A DNA stretch of 64,000 nucleotides, taken from Chloroflexota bacterium. GTDB taxonomy: Bacteria; Chloroflexota; Anaerolineae; UBA2200; JACIWT01. Shown in pieces: positions 25,509 through 33,697 of the stretch (within the stretch, counting starts at the first letter, position 1; every line of letters starts with the position of its first letter). Under the pieces are notes generated by a model. The model had not been told where the DNA came from, searched no databases, and was given only the letters and a program-made list of their open reading frames with translations. The position numbers and the translations under genes were made by a program. The DNA lies in NCBI GenBank assembly GCA_014360825.1, contig JACIWT010000011.1, positions 24,400 to 88,399 of the forward strand. The letters are read 5' to 3'.

Positions 25509-25754
25509 TTAGGTTGATGGACCTCTGGTCAAGACCTGCCCAACGACGAATGCCAGCACGAACCAAATAACGATATTCAGCACCAGATTGACCCAATTCA
25601 CCGTCCAGTCTGCACCTGGGTAGACAACGCGAGTCAACCAGGTGAAAGGCAGGCCGCGGTTCGTCGCCCCTAATAAGTGGCGCACATCGAACAGGCCAGT
25701 GAACAGTGTGATCACTGCGCTGATTCCCAAAGCGATGACTGCTTTTCTCAGCAT
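25509..25754 (-). CDS. Small two-helix membrane protein
   Basis: 81 residues with hydrophobic segments near 4-22 and 53-75 and a short polar loop between. Its ATG overlaps the stop of the DUF89 gene (ATGCTGA), indicating translational coupling. No family recognised. Confidence 0.65.
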   Translation of the reverse strand: MLRKAVIALGISAVITLFTGLFDVRHLLGATNRGLPFTWLTRVVYPGADWTVNWVNLVLNIVIWFVLAFVVGQVLTRGPST

Positions 25755-27046
25755 TGCTTACCCTCCGTTTGCTTTTGGGGCTCCACCAACTGGATAAGCC
25801 CACGTTGCCCATTTACCATCCAATTTGGATCCTCTTCAAATAATCGGTTCACTCGCTCCGGGGTTAAGTCCAGTATCACTTCCGCTTTCATCGTGCGCAG
25901 GGACAGGAAAGGAGCGGGGAAATAGGCCGCCACCTCGGATAGACGCGTGGTGCAGGGCCAATGCCGGTCGCCCACCAGCCGGCGATAGTTGAGATCCCCC
26001 TTGAGCACAACGAGATCAGCCTGCCCCAGTTCCTGCCGTAGCGATGGCCACAGCGCAGGATAGCAGAACGGACTGGTCCAGAACCAGTGGTCCAACAAGC
26101 ACACACGTCCAGCAGCAATGTAATCCTGCACGGCCGCCGTCAGCGCTTGCACTGCAGTGCTCTCCGCCCCGGCCAGGAATTCCAGCGCCTCATACACGTC
26201 GGCCACCATCGCATCGGAGATGTAAAACGGCTGTGCCTTCAGGTGGAACGCCACCTCGTGCACTCCCGCGCGGTGTATCAAGGCATCGGCCAGGGCCAGG
26301 TCATAGAGTAGCTCCAGACCGGCGTTATCGGCGATAATGTCCACCCGCCGATGTCGGCCACCCGATAGGGTAGCGACAGCACGGGGCGTGTCGTCAATCA
26401 GCAAGTTCTGGCGTTCGCGAACGATGTCCGGCACCCCTTTGGCTCGCTCGGCCACAGCCCGGTAACTTAGGTCCGCGCGGTTGCTCCACAGGTTGTAGTG
26501 CAGGAGGGCGGTAAGGGCGTCGGCGCGGTCCAGGCTGGCCAACGACTCATAGACTGGTGTGAATTGAGTGATGGCCCCACTGGGTTCGGTGTAATGAGCG
26601 CGTTTAATGACCGCGTAAGGATCGAAACCCTGCCAAGGCCCTGGCTGAAAGTACCCCGTGGCCTCCAGAATGCGCCGGTGCAGGTAAGCCTCGGCGAAAT
26701 ACCAAGGCAATTCAAACCAACTTTTGCCCCGATGGGGAGTCCAGGCCCAGTCCCAGAGAGCGCGATCGGGAGCATCTTCTGTGAGCGGGCGGACGGGATG
26801 CCGGCCTGTGATCTCCCGTTCAATGGCCAGTATGCGGCGAGCAATGGAGGAGGGGAAGGCATTGTGGGCCACCACGTCGCGGATGAGGCGGGGGATACGC
26901 TGGCGCACGGTATCATAGGCAAAGGAACCCAATTCCGCAATCAGGAGAGGCGGTGGAAGTGTGGGGTCATCGGAGCCCACTAAGCAGTTGAGTTCTTCTA
27001 TAGTGGGGTAGCGCCTGGCATCCTCGAGAACTCTCTGGAGTGACAT
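25748..27046 (-). CDS. DUF89/ARMT1-family damage-control phosphatase-like protein
   Basis: 432 residues from ATG 27046; the longer open frame upstream runs through the tRNA-His gene and is not plausible. Diagnostic motifs are DIIADNAGLELLYDLALAD (metal-binding Asp/Asn), VAFHLKAQPFYISDA and VVLKGDLNYRRLVGD near the C-terminus, as in metal-dependent DUF89 phosphatases that remove damaged sugar phosphates or related metabolites. The N-terminal 200 residues form the family's helical domain. There is no clear Shine-Dalgarno site before the ATG. Confidence 0.88.
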   Translation of the reverse strand: MSLQRVLEDARRYPTIEELNCLVGSDDPTLPPPLLIAELGSFAYDTVRQRIPRLIRDVVAHNAFPSSIARRILAIEREITGRHPVRPLTEDAPDRALWDWAWTPHRGKSWFELPWYFAEAYLHRRILEATGYFQPGPWQGFDPYAVIKRAHYTEPSGAITQFTPVYESLASLDRADALTALLHYNLWSNRADLSYRAVAERAKGVPDIVRERQNLLIDDTPRAVATLSGGRHRRVDIIADNAGLELLYDLALADALIHRAGVHEVAFHLKAQPFYISDAMVADVYEALEFLAGAESTAVQALTAAVQDYIAAGRVCLLDHWFWTSPFCYPALWPSLRQELGQADLVVLKGDLNYRRLVGDRHWPCTTRLSEVAAYFPAPFLSLRTMKAEVILDLTPERVNRLFEEDPNWMVNGQRGLIQLVEPQKQTEGKQC

Positions 27047-27107
27047 GGTAGGTGGGATTCTACCATAGGTGAGGGTAGATGTCAATGATTCGCGGTGCCA
27101 CATAAAT

Positions 27108-27136
27108 GGCCTGCGCCCGTATAGGCGGGGCAGGCC
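27108..27136 (-). terminator. Hairpin terminator after tRNA-His
   Basis: GGCCTG (27108-27113) pairs with CAGGCC (27131-27136), with an inner CGCC/GGCG stem. It starts eight bases after the tRNA 3' end on the minus strand and is followed by ATTTATG. Confidence 0.6.
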
Positions 27137-27143
27137 AATCAAT

Positions 27144-27220
27144 TGGGGTGAGCGGAGGGATTCGAACCCTCGATCGCCTGGGCCACAACCAGGAGCCTTA
27201 ACCGCTCGGCTACGCTCACC
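27144..27220 (-). tRNA. tRNA-His (anticodon GTG), CCA encoded
   Basis: A complete cloverleaf on the minus strand: extra G at -1 opposite C73 (the tRNA-His hallmark), acceptor GTGAGCG/CGCTCAC, D arm GCCGAGCGGTTAAGGC, anticodon stem CCTGG/CCAGG with loop TTGTGGC giving GTG, and T arm GAGGG-TTCGAAT-CCCTC. The 3' CCA is present in the DNA at 27146-27144. A TATAAT box stands about 15 bases upstream. Confidence 0.97.
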
Positions 27221-27234
27221 ATTTCTCAAAAGAT

Positions 27235-27262
27235 ATTATAGCGCAAAATGGCAAAGGTGCAA
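27235..27262 (-). promoter_or_regulatory. Promoter of tRNA-His
   Basis: TTGCAC (27262-27257) and TATAAT (27240-27235) on the minus strand with a 16-base spacer, placing the start very close to the tRNA 5' end. Confidence 0.65.
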
Positions 27263-27298
27263 AACGCCCAAAAGCCTTCGTGCGGGCAACGGCGAAGA

Positions 27299-28012
27299 TC
27301 ACCCATCACCAAGCAAGGCCTGAAACCGCCCAGCATCCTCCCACATAGATACATTGTTGAAGAGAACGTAGGCATCGCCAGCAGCCCGACTCCACTGGGC
27401 TAGTTGGGCCAGATCATCGTCGGTATAACGGTAGCGGTACCCTGCACGCCCGTGAAGGCGAAAGTAGGCTGGTCGACCGTGCAAACAGGGACGGACAAAA
27501 GGGTCGGTGGCGTGGAGAAGATCCAGTTCCTGGCAGAGGGCGCGCACTATCTCGTCGGACCAGTCGCCGCGCGGCTCCCAGGCCAGAGCAAACCCAGCGC
27601 GGTCAATGCGCCGAAAGAAGGCTCGTAGGTCGGCGACGTGTTCGTCGGTGGGGGTGAAGCGGGCGGGACACTGGAAGAGGACCACATCGGCTCGTAGCGC
27701 CCGGGCGATCTCCAAGGTGTGCTCCCAAGCGGCGTCCACCTCGGGCGTTGGCCGGAAAAAGCCGTATCGGCTGGCTTGGTCGACTGGTACTTGTACACCA
27801 GCCTTGCGATAGGTGGGGCTGGACGGGTCATGGGTGATCAGTTGCCAAGCCTTGATGGTGAAGCGGAAGTCGGATGGCACTTCCTCTCGCCAGCGCTGGG
27901 CAGTCGCCGCCTGGGGAGGTTTGTAGAATGTCTGCTGTATTTCTACCAGCCCGAAGCGCTCGACATAGCGAGCCCGTGCCGCAGCCCATCCGCAACAGCC
28001 AACCAAGATCAT
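27299..28012 (-). CDS. DUF72 (YecE-like) protein
   Basis: 237 residues of the DUF72 family, a TIM-barrel-like fold: start MILVGCCGW, EIQQTFYKPP, FRFTIKAWQLITHD, FQCPARFTPT, ALAWEPRGDW, YFRLHGRAGYRYRYTDDDL and the final YVLFNNVSMWEDA. The family is widespread with no settled biochemical activity. A TATAAT-like box lies just upstream on the minus strand. No functional hint comes from its neighbours. Confidence 0.9.
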   Translation of the reverse strand: MILVGCCGWAAARARYVERFGLVEIQQTFYKPPQAATAQRWREEVPSDFRFTIKAWQLITHDPSSPTYRKAGVQVPVDQASRYGFFRPTPEVDAAWEHTLEIARALRADVVLFQCPARFTPTDEHVADLRAFFRRIDRAGFALAWEPRGDWSDEIVRALCQELDLLHATDPFVRPCLHGRPAYFRLHGRAGYRYRYTDDDLAQLAQWSRAAGDAYVLFNNVSMWEDAGRFQALLGDG

Positions 28013-28077
28013 CCATCAACTCCGGTGAAAATTATACCACAGGAGCCACTGATCCCGCAGCCGTAACAACTGACCTT

Positions 28078-28599
28078 TTATTTCTTCAAACCCTCCAACA
28101 TCGAGCGGGGCGGGAAAAAGATGGCATCGCGGTCGCAGGTGGCGGCACAAGCGTTGCAACCTACCATGCAGTTGAAGGGTTCGGCGACCACTACCTTATC
28201 TTGGGCTTCGTTCCAAGCATATACGCCGAAGGAACAGAACTTCAGGCATTTGCCACAGCCATCGCACTGCTCTTCATGGATGACGGGATACCAAGGGACT
28301 TGTTCGCGGGGTATGCCGCGCCAAGGTTTGTATTGAGGAGCGGCTCTCTCGCCCTCCCCTTTCCTGCAGAATGCGTTGTACTCCCGTAGCAATGCCTCGG
28401 CGTATTCATTCTCTGCGGCAGCAGGGATGTAGTTGTGCTTTCGAGCCAGGGTAAGCAGTTCGCTTTTGAGATCATCGGTTGGCACACGGCCGGAATCCCG
28501 CAGGCTCTTGAAAATGTCGGTTAGCCCGGTCATTCCGACTACCATGTGGCCAACCCGAATTTGCCGATAATCCGATGAGTTTGTCATCTCCGATTTCAC
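28078..28599 (-). CDS. Two-cluster ferredoxin with N-terminal extension (redox island, paralogue 3)
   Basis: 173 residues. The C-terminal ~75 are a 2[4Fe-4S]-type module: CDGCGKCLKFC and CMVGCNACAATC. It is preceded by GIPREQVPWYPVI, the same signature as in the ferredoxins at 32885-33172 and 33698-33991. The N-terminal ~95 residues are helical and unrecognised (IFKSLRDSGRVPTDDLKSEL). It ends the ArsR-led gene string. The start may be 28599 (GTG) or the ATG at 28587; neither has an ideal site. Expected role: cytoplasmic electron carrier for the neighbouring redox proteins. Confidence 0.88.
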   Translation of the reverse strand: MKSEMTNSSDYRQIRVGHMVVGMTGLTDIFKSLRDSGRVPTDDLKSELLTLARKHNYIPAAAENEYAEALLREYNAFCRKGEGERAAPQYKPWRGIPREQVPWYPVIHEEQCDGCGKCLKFCSFGVYAWNEAQDKVVVAEPFNCMVGCNACAATCDRDAIFFPPRSMLEGLKK

Positions 28600-28630
28600 T
28601 CTAAGTTAATAGTGTATTTTGCCTGGCCTA

Positions 28631-29164
28631 TCATGACGATGGCATCTCCCCAAAGAGTTCGGCCAGTTTATGAAGTGATTGGCGATATTTCTCTGTATAC
28701 AGCGGTGGGCACTGATTCAGGTGGGCTTGCCCGGCGACCAGTTTCAGAGCAAAGACGAAACAGGTGGGCTGCCCACAGGCCTTGCAATTCTCACCGGGCA
28801 GCAAGCGGTACACATCTAAAGCCTTGGGTGGCTCCCGTCGCTCGTAGCGGGGTTCAATCTCTCCTCGCTTCTCCCAGGTGCGGTTCACCATCTCCACTAA
28901 GCGGTCCACCACGGCTCGGGCCTCTTCGCGGTCCTCCAGATTGCTGACCGCGATCTGACGCGGCCGGATGGAGACTGCGCGTCCGCCCATACGCCAGGTG
29001 AGTATTTGCGCCTTGTGATCGTAGATCGCGCCTTTGAGGGTTGCATTCAAATAGGGCAAGACCTCCGCAATGTCCACAGATAGGTCTGCGAAGGCACTCC
29101 ATCGCTCACTACCCGGATCACAAGGCGGGGACGTGACTGTTAACTCATAGCCTTCGATCAACAT
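28631..29164 (-). CDS. Fe-S cluster protein with CODH/ACS-type 4Fe-4S motif
   Basis: 177 residues. The C-terminal segment ENCKACGQPTCFVFALKL with a later Cys (NQCPPL) matches the C-x2-C-x4-C-x16-C 4Fe-4S motif found in corrinoid Fe-S proteins and RnfB/AcsC-like domains. The N-terminal half contains an alpha/beta region (VDIAEVLPYLNATLKGAIYD) with no recognised family. GAGAGG eight bases before the ATG supports the start. It stands between the stalk gene and the last ferredoxin of the redox island, suggesting an electron-transfer role. Confidence 0.82.
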   Translation of the reverse strand: MLIEGYELTVTSPPCDPGSERWSAFADLSVDIAEVLPYLNATLKGAIYDHKAQILTWRMGGRAVSIRPRQIAVSNLEDREEARAVVDRLVEMVNRTWEKRGEIEPRYERREPPKALDVYRLLPGENCKACGQPTCFVFALKLVAGQAHLNQCPPLYTEKYRQSLHKLAELFGEMPSS

Positions 29165-29232
29165 ATGAAATACCTCTCAGTTCTTACACAGCGGGCTGCA
29201 AGCAGCGACGCTCGACATCAGTCACCCTCCGA

Positions 29233-30042
29233 TCATCTGGATTTCCGGGAACGCCACAGAACGATCATCAGCAAGACCACGATACTCAGCCCGAGAGGCA
29301 AAAAGAACCCTTCTGCCAAGGTTGCCGTTTGCCCGATTGTCTCGGTCGGCGCGTGTGAAGGCCCTGGTATTGGGGTGGATGTAAATTCTGCCGTAGGAGG
29401 TGCAGTTTTGGTCTGAGTAGGCATTGCTGTTATCACGCCCAGGCTCGGTATCCTGGTTGGCACACTCGTAACCGACATTGTAACCGTGGGAGTAATAGTA
29501 GGCGTTTTGGTAGGTGCTGTCGTGGCGGTAGCAGTAGCGGTGTTGGTAGCCGTTACAGTCCAGGTTTCCGGTGGCGTCATCGTCGTCGTGCTCGACGGTG
29601 CCTTCGCCGGCGGCAACTTGGTAGCCGTGGGATGCACCGATGTTCTCGTTGGCGACACCGTCTTGGTAGGCGAAGGGACATCGGTCGGCGGTGCTTGGGT
29701 GGCCGTAGGAAGAGCCAGCGATGGCGTAGGCGATGCTGCCGTGGTGGGCGAGAGCGTTTCCGTCGGTGGCACCTCGGTAGCAGTGGGAGAGGCAGGTGGT
29801 TCCGTTGGCGAGACTAACAGTGTGGGCGAAGGAATCTCGGTGGCTGTTGGCTCGGGTGTGGCAGTCGGCGCGCACGGCGTCGGGATAGCAGTCGGTCACT
29901 GTCCCGGTGGTTGTGCTCTCGTCCCCACGGTTCCACCACAATATAGCCCCATTGCACATACTGCCAAGGCTAGGACGCGACATATTTCCAAAACCCCCTT
30001 CCGAGGGGTCATTCGCTGCCGTTTTCCGAGTTCCGCTGTCAT
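29233..30042 (-). pseudogene. Surface stalk protein interrupted by an in-frame TGA
   Basis: One frame runs from ATG 30042 (AGGA eight bases upstream, 11 bases after the selenothioredoxin stop). It encodes a signal-peptide-like start with a basic n-region and hydrophobic LALAVCAMGLYC, then RAQPPGQ, then TGA at 29898-29896. The same frame continues at once as a Thr/Pro/Ala-rich stalk of about 200 residues and ends in a membrane helix PLGLSIVVLLMIVLW with a basic tail RSRKSR. The composition flows across the TGA, so the stop is secondary: a nonsense mutation, sequencing error or recoding. No stem like that of the upstream gene follows it. A downstream fragment could start at GTG 29772. Confidence 0.7.
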
Positions 30043-30052
30043 AGCGCGATTC

Positions 30053-30862
30053 CTACGAGGCGCTGCCCTTCATCACAACCGGCAGACAAACCACGAAGCG
30101 AGGTGGCGCTTCAAACGCCATCGTTGCCTGATAGACTTCCTTCTGTGCTCCCACAGGATCTTGTACGAAGGCGATAGCCTCGACCAAACTACGATCCTCG
30201 GCGGATACTGGTTCTGACAAAGCCGAGTACGTGTTGCGCAGTCCCGGCACTAGACTACCGGCAGGAAGGGGGCCAATGACCTGTAGGGCGTAGAAGGGGG
30301 TCATAGCCACCTTGCGCTGCGTATATATGGCGAAGAAAACCTGGGCATTTTCGATCGTGGAGGAACACGTAGGTGTAATGATCACAGAAAGGGCCAACTG
30401 GTTGCCTTCCCAGGTCCGTGTAGCAGCTATATCCATAGGGCTGGGCCTGCTGAGTTCGGCTTCTATCAGCGGGCGATAGGCCGCGTAATAGTCAGGCTGG
30501 TAACCCGTGATGTGACCAGAAAATCCATCCACCATCACGTTAGGCCAGTCAAATGATCCAGCATAGTAGGCCAATCGTGACTGCCCCAACTGGTAATTGA
30601 AAGCCAGATCATACTCCAAGATCAACAATTGTTGGCGCGAATATTCCGCTCCCAGACGTTCCACCGCCCGACCCGCGGACGGACTCGGACAGGGCCCTCA
30701 AGTAGTGTACCAACAGAAGTGCTCGAACAGCACAGCGCGTGGGCTGTCGGCTTTCACTTCAGAAGCCAAGGCAAACAGAGCCACAAGGATGAGCACTGAT
30801 ATCCAAAACACGACTTGCTTGGGTCTATGTATTTCTATTTCACGCTCGTATTCGTGACTCAC
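30053..30862 (-). CDS. Membrane-anchored thioredoxin-like selenoprotein (UGA-encoded U-G-P-C active site)
   Basis: Read through one in-frame TGA (30700-30698), the frame from GTG 30862 gives 269 residues. It has an N-terminal membrane segment (VFWISVLILVALFALA), then PRAVLFEHFCWYTT-U55-GPC58 and SAGRAVERLGAEYSRQQLLI, then YYAGSFDWPNVMVDG, where the Pro occupies the thioredoxin cis-Pro region. The TGA falls exactly at the first Cys of a CGPC motif, the classic selenocysteine site. The C-terminal ~130 residues are beta-rich and end in CLPVVMKGS. It follows the DsbD-like gene by 15 bases. If TGA were a stop, the 54-residue product would have no active site. Selenocysteine machinery is not in the window. 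Confidence 0.8.
30664..30700 (-). promoter_or_regulatory. Candidate bacterial SECIS element
   Basis: After the TGA there are 15 bases, then the stem CCGTCC (30682-30677), loop GCGGGTC and GGGCGG (30669-30664). The six-base stem pairs fully, with one G-U, and its small loop contains GGGTC, recalling the GGUC apical loop of the E. coli fdhF element at a similar distance. Confidence 0.6.
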
Positions 30863-30877
30863 GTCACACTCTTTTAC

Positions 30878-32794
30878 TTAAAGCAGACTACTGAAAAGCC
30901 AAACGGCCAGTGCAGCAAAGAGGATGGCGGTGAGCAATTTGACGGGGGCCACGTGCTGCTCCAGGAAAGATCCCAATTGCCGCGACGTAGTGCCGTAAAA
31001 GGCGAGCAAGAAAACTATCACCAATGGCGCAATAAACATTAAATTATACAGCACCAAGTACAAGACTCCGTAAGCACGTAACTCCGCCACGCCAGCCACA
31101 AAGATGATAGTGGGCAAATACACCTGGCCAGTGCAGGCCAACTCCAATAACGAGACGACGACACCCGTTCCCAATGCTCCCCACACAAAACCGCTCAATC
31201 GCGATTGGGTGCGGATGGTATGGTGTATCTGCTGGTGAACGCGTTTGGGCAGCCGCAGACGCATTTCTTCCGGGCGGCCGCGCCGAGCCTGGATGAAATC
31301 ATAGGCGCTGAGTATAGCGAAAGCAGCACATAAGAGTGCCGTCGCCAAGTAGACCAGGCGGGACAGAATGCTCAAGAAGGCCAGCGAGGTGATGAATTTC
31401 AATGCTCCCAGACCGACTAGTAGGTAGGTGAGGAACACGCCCAGGGTGAAAGCCGCACCCACCAGTATGATATCGCGCCCTTTGCGTCCGATAAAAGCCA
31501 GGTAGGAGATGAAGAAGACGATGGTTGTGAAAGCGCAGGGGTTCACACCGTCCAGCAACCCTGCCCCAATGACGGTGAGCACCCCCAACGATCGGAAGCG
31601 CCGGATAATGCTCTCGGTGGAGGCGTTGGGATCGAAATCGCGCCAGATCGGGTCCGCACCTGTGGCCACATAACGTGCCAACAGCGATTCTATCTCTCGA
31701 GCATTTACGTCTTGGCCAACTAAGGCATCCTTCCCCACGAAAACAGCCGGCGCAGTCAGCCGCTTCTCTTCGGGAACGGCAGTGGCTTCGCCGAGCCATT
31801 CGAGCAGCGCAGCCTCAGCCCGGGCATCGAAGGACACTACCACCAGTTGGGGATATCGAGTTTTCAGAAATCTTAGATCTAGTTCTGCCCGGTCACATTC
31901 CTGACAACCCGGCTGGTAGAAATAGGCGAGGTAGATAAGAGGCAACCCTGCGCTTTCGCTGGAACCGCACCACCGACACCCCTCTTCGGGCAGCCGTTCG
32001 AAACGCTCCTCGACTCGCGACGGGGTCTCAGTAACCGTCTCTATTTCATCTGGAGTCGGCAATGGGGCACCCCCGGACTCAAGATACTGCGACACCAGGA
32101 AAGGCAGCCTCTCTCTGATCTCTGCTTCCCCGATCAGCGCGTGTTTGCCGATGAAAACTTCCGGCATAGAGGGCTTTTTGACGCCGTATGCTTCCTCCAA
32201 TGCGCGGATCAAGCGGTAGTTCTCCACCGATGTCTCGACATCGTGCTCCATCACTGCCAATCGCGCGCCGTACTGGCTTTGGAGGACGCCGATCACCTCC
32301 TCGCGGATAACCGCACACTCCGGACACTTCCTGCTGTAAAAGAAGCGCAGGTGCACAATGGATTCAGGCTGGGCAGTCGGAGTGGCAACTGGGGACGCGG
32401 TAGGGTCGGGGAAATCCGTGCCCCCTGCTTCGAAATAGGCAGCGATCACCTGGCCGGCCCGGGCGCGAATATCCTCTTCGCCAAGCAGAACCGTATCGCC
32501 CACGAACATCTCAGGGATCGTGGCTATATCCGGGGTCACACCGTAGATGGCTTCCAGCGCCAGCAGTTGCGAATAGACTTCAGGGTCGGAAATCTCCAAC
32601 AGTTTGATTGCAAGCCGGTCTCCATACTCCATTTGAAGTTGCGGCACAATCTCTTGCAAGACGCGTTGGCAGTGAGGACAGTCTTCAGCGTAGAAAAGAA
32701 GCGCCCGCACAACCGGCTCGTCAGCCAATACAGAGTTGCAGAAAACAAGCCCCGCTATCGCGAGAACGATCACACCAGTTGCCACACGATTCAT
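30878..32794 (-). CDS. Triple thioredoxin-like / DsbD-CcdA-like transmembrane fusion protein
   Basis: 638 residues. A signal peptide leads into three tandem glutaredoxin/thioredoxin-like domains with CPHC (39-42), CPEC (157-160) and CQEC (297-300), each followed by a cis-Pro-type segment (IPEMFVG, MPEVFIG, APAVFVG). An extra CRWC lies at about 273-276. From about residue 405 a DsbD/CcdA-like membrane domain begins: LLDGVNPCAFTTIVFFISY and LLELACTGQVYLPT carry its two conserved cysteines. It should carry reducing equivalents across the membrane to extracytoplasmic thiols. It lies 15 bases before the selenothioredoxin, a likely electron acceptor. Confidence 0.92.
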   Translation of the reverse strand: MNRVATGVIVLAIAGLVFCNSVLADEPVVRALLFYAEDCPHCQRVLQEIVPQLQMEYGDRLAIKLLEISDPEVYSQLLALEAIYGVTPDIATIPEMFVGDTVLLGEEDIRARAGQVIAAYFEAGGTDFPDPTASPVATPTAQPESIVHLRFFYSRKCPECAVIREEVIGVLQSQYGARLAVMEHDVETSVENYRLIRALEEAYGVKKPSMPEVFIGKHALIGEAEIRERLPFLVSQYLESGGAPLPTPDEIETVTETPSRVEERFERLPEEGCRWCGSSESAGLPLIYLAYFYQPGCQECDRAELDLRFLKTRYPQLVVVSFDARAEAALLEWLGEATAVPEEKRLTAPAVFVGKDALVGQDVNAREIESLLARYVATGADPIWRDFDPNASTESIIRRFRSLGVLTVIGAGLLDGVNPCAFTTIVFFISYLAFIGRKGRDIILVGAAFTLGVFLTYLLVGLGALKFITSLAFLSILSRLVYLATALLCAAFAILSAYDFIQARRGRPEEMRLRLPKRVHQQIHHTIRTQSRLSGFVWGALGTGVVVSLLELACTGQVYLPTIIFVAGVAELRAYGVLYLVLYNLMFIAPLVIVFLLAFYGTTSRQLGSFLEQHVAPVKLLTAILFAALAVWLFSSLL

Positions 32795-32884
32795 TTGAGG
32801 TTCATCTTCCTGTTCCCGTATCTACCGTTTGCCGCTGGAGCCAGGCATACACCAACGAATGGCTTGTCCGTGCTCCAAGCACTT

Positions 32885-33172
32885 TTACGCACCAGAATGA
32901 TCAGCCGAGACCTCCTGCGCTGCTGCGCGCATGGCGGCCACCAATTCCTCTTTGGTCGGGAAGTGGATGGCACCAGCCTCGCACAGGTTGGCGCAGGCGC
33001 TACATCCCACTACACAGTTGTACGGGTTGGTAACAAGGGGATGACTTTCATCATCATCCCATTCGAAGACGCCATTTCCGCAGAAGTTAAAGCATTCTTG
33101 GCACCCGACACATACTTCGTAGTCAATGGTCGGATACCAAGGGATTTTCTCTCTCGGGATTCTCGAACTCAT
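32885..33172 (-). CDS. Two-cluster ferredoxin (redox island, paralogue 2)
   Basis: 95 residues starting RIPREKIPWYPTIDYE, then CVGCQECFNFC and, after NPYN, CVVGCSACANLC: two 4Fe-4S-type motifs. The C-terminus is helical and charged. GGAGGT precedes the ATG. It shares the I-P-R-x4-P-W-Y-P signature with the two other ferredoxins of the island. Probable cytoplasmic electron donor to the redox proteins encoded around it. Confidence 0.93.
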   Translation of the reverse strand: MSSRIPREKIPWYPTIDYEVCVGCQECFNFCGNGVFEWDDDESHPLVTNPYNCVVGCSACANLCEAGAIHFPTKEELVAAMRAAAQEVSADHSGA

Positions 33173-33271
33173 GACAGTATTAACCTCCAGGTTGATTGCT
33201 GTTTTGTGCGCCTGGCGGGCTTTGTATTCCCACCAGGCGCAGTTGCTTAGAACTTGGTAGTGCTTGTGGAC

Positions 33272-33637
33272 CTATTTCTCGGTCAGTTTCTCAATAGTCT
33301 CCGCCACTTTTTTCATTGCATCCTCAGTGGACATATTGCGGAGATCGAGGGAGACTACCTGTTTGTCGAAGTCACCACCCATTTCTGCGAAGACGTCTTT
33401 GAACATCTTACGCTGCATCTTGGGGTCGCAGGCTCCGACAACATAGGTTATCCCCGGCTTAGCGTAATCGCGCCAGAACCGGTCGCCATCATCCACGCAG
33501 AGTTGTGGGTGAACGATGGCATACTCCACACCCAACTCTGTACGCACGTAGTTGATCAGCCTCCAGAGATCCAGTTTGGAGAACCCAGGGCACTCTCCCG
33601 TGCAAATGCACATTACGAATCTCGGTTTCTCGCTCAT
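33272..33637 (-). CDS. HdrA N-terminal-domain-like protein
   Basis: 121 residues: FVMCICTGECPGF at the start, then an alpha/beta core with VHPQLCVDDGDRFW and GITYVVGACDPKMQRKMF. This pattern (early C-x-C/GxC, a middle Cys, then VVGACDP) resembles the N-terminal domain of heterodisulfide reductase subunit A, here as a free-standing protein without the FAD and ferredoxin domains. AAGGAGG precedes the ATG. In this context it may bind an Fe-S cluster or mediate thiol-electron exchange between ferredoxin and the DsbD-like protein. Confidence 0.72.
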   Translation of the reverse strand: MSEKPRFVMCICTGECPGFSKLDLWRLINYVRTELGVEYAIVHPQLCVDDGDRFWRDYAKPGITYVVGACDPKMQRKMFKDVFAEMGGDFDKQVVSLDLRNMSTEDAMKKVAETIEKLTEK

Positions 33638-33697
33638 TGCGTTTTTCCTCCTTCCTTGAGTTGTTTTATTGCAATCGAGATAGTGATTCTTTGGCTT

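Noticed and set aside
27047..27229. N-terminal extension of the DUF89 gene
   Set aside because: It would be translated from the tRNA-His gene; the ATG at 27046 gives the normal family N-terminus.
29222..29983. Minus-strand frame in another phase over the stalk gene
   Set aside because: Sequence is Ser/Tyr/His-rich without domain sense, whereas the chosen frame gives a coherent Thr/Pro stalk and C-terminal helix.
29486..30217. Plus-strand frame made of Val/Gly/Ala repeats
   Set aside because: It is the complement of the Thr/Pro-rich stalk coding region; the stalk reading has a signal peptide and a membrane anchor, this one does not.
30053..30664. 203-residue protein starting at GTG 30664 as a separate gene
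   Set aside because: It would lack the first half of the thioredoxin fold and its active site; the frame continues upstream through a single TGA into the missing part.
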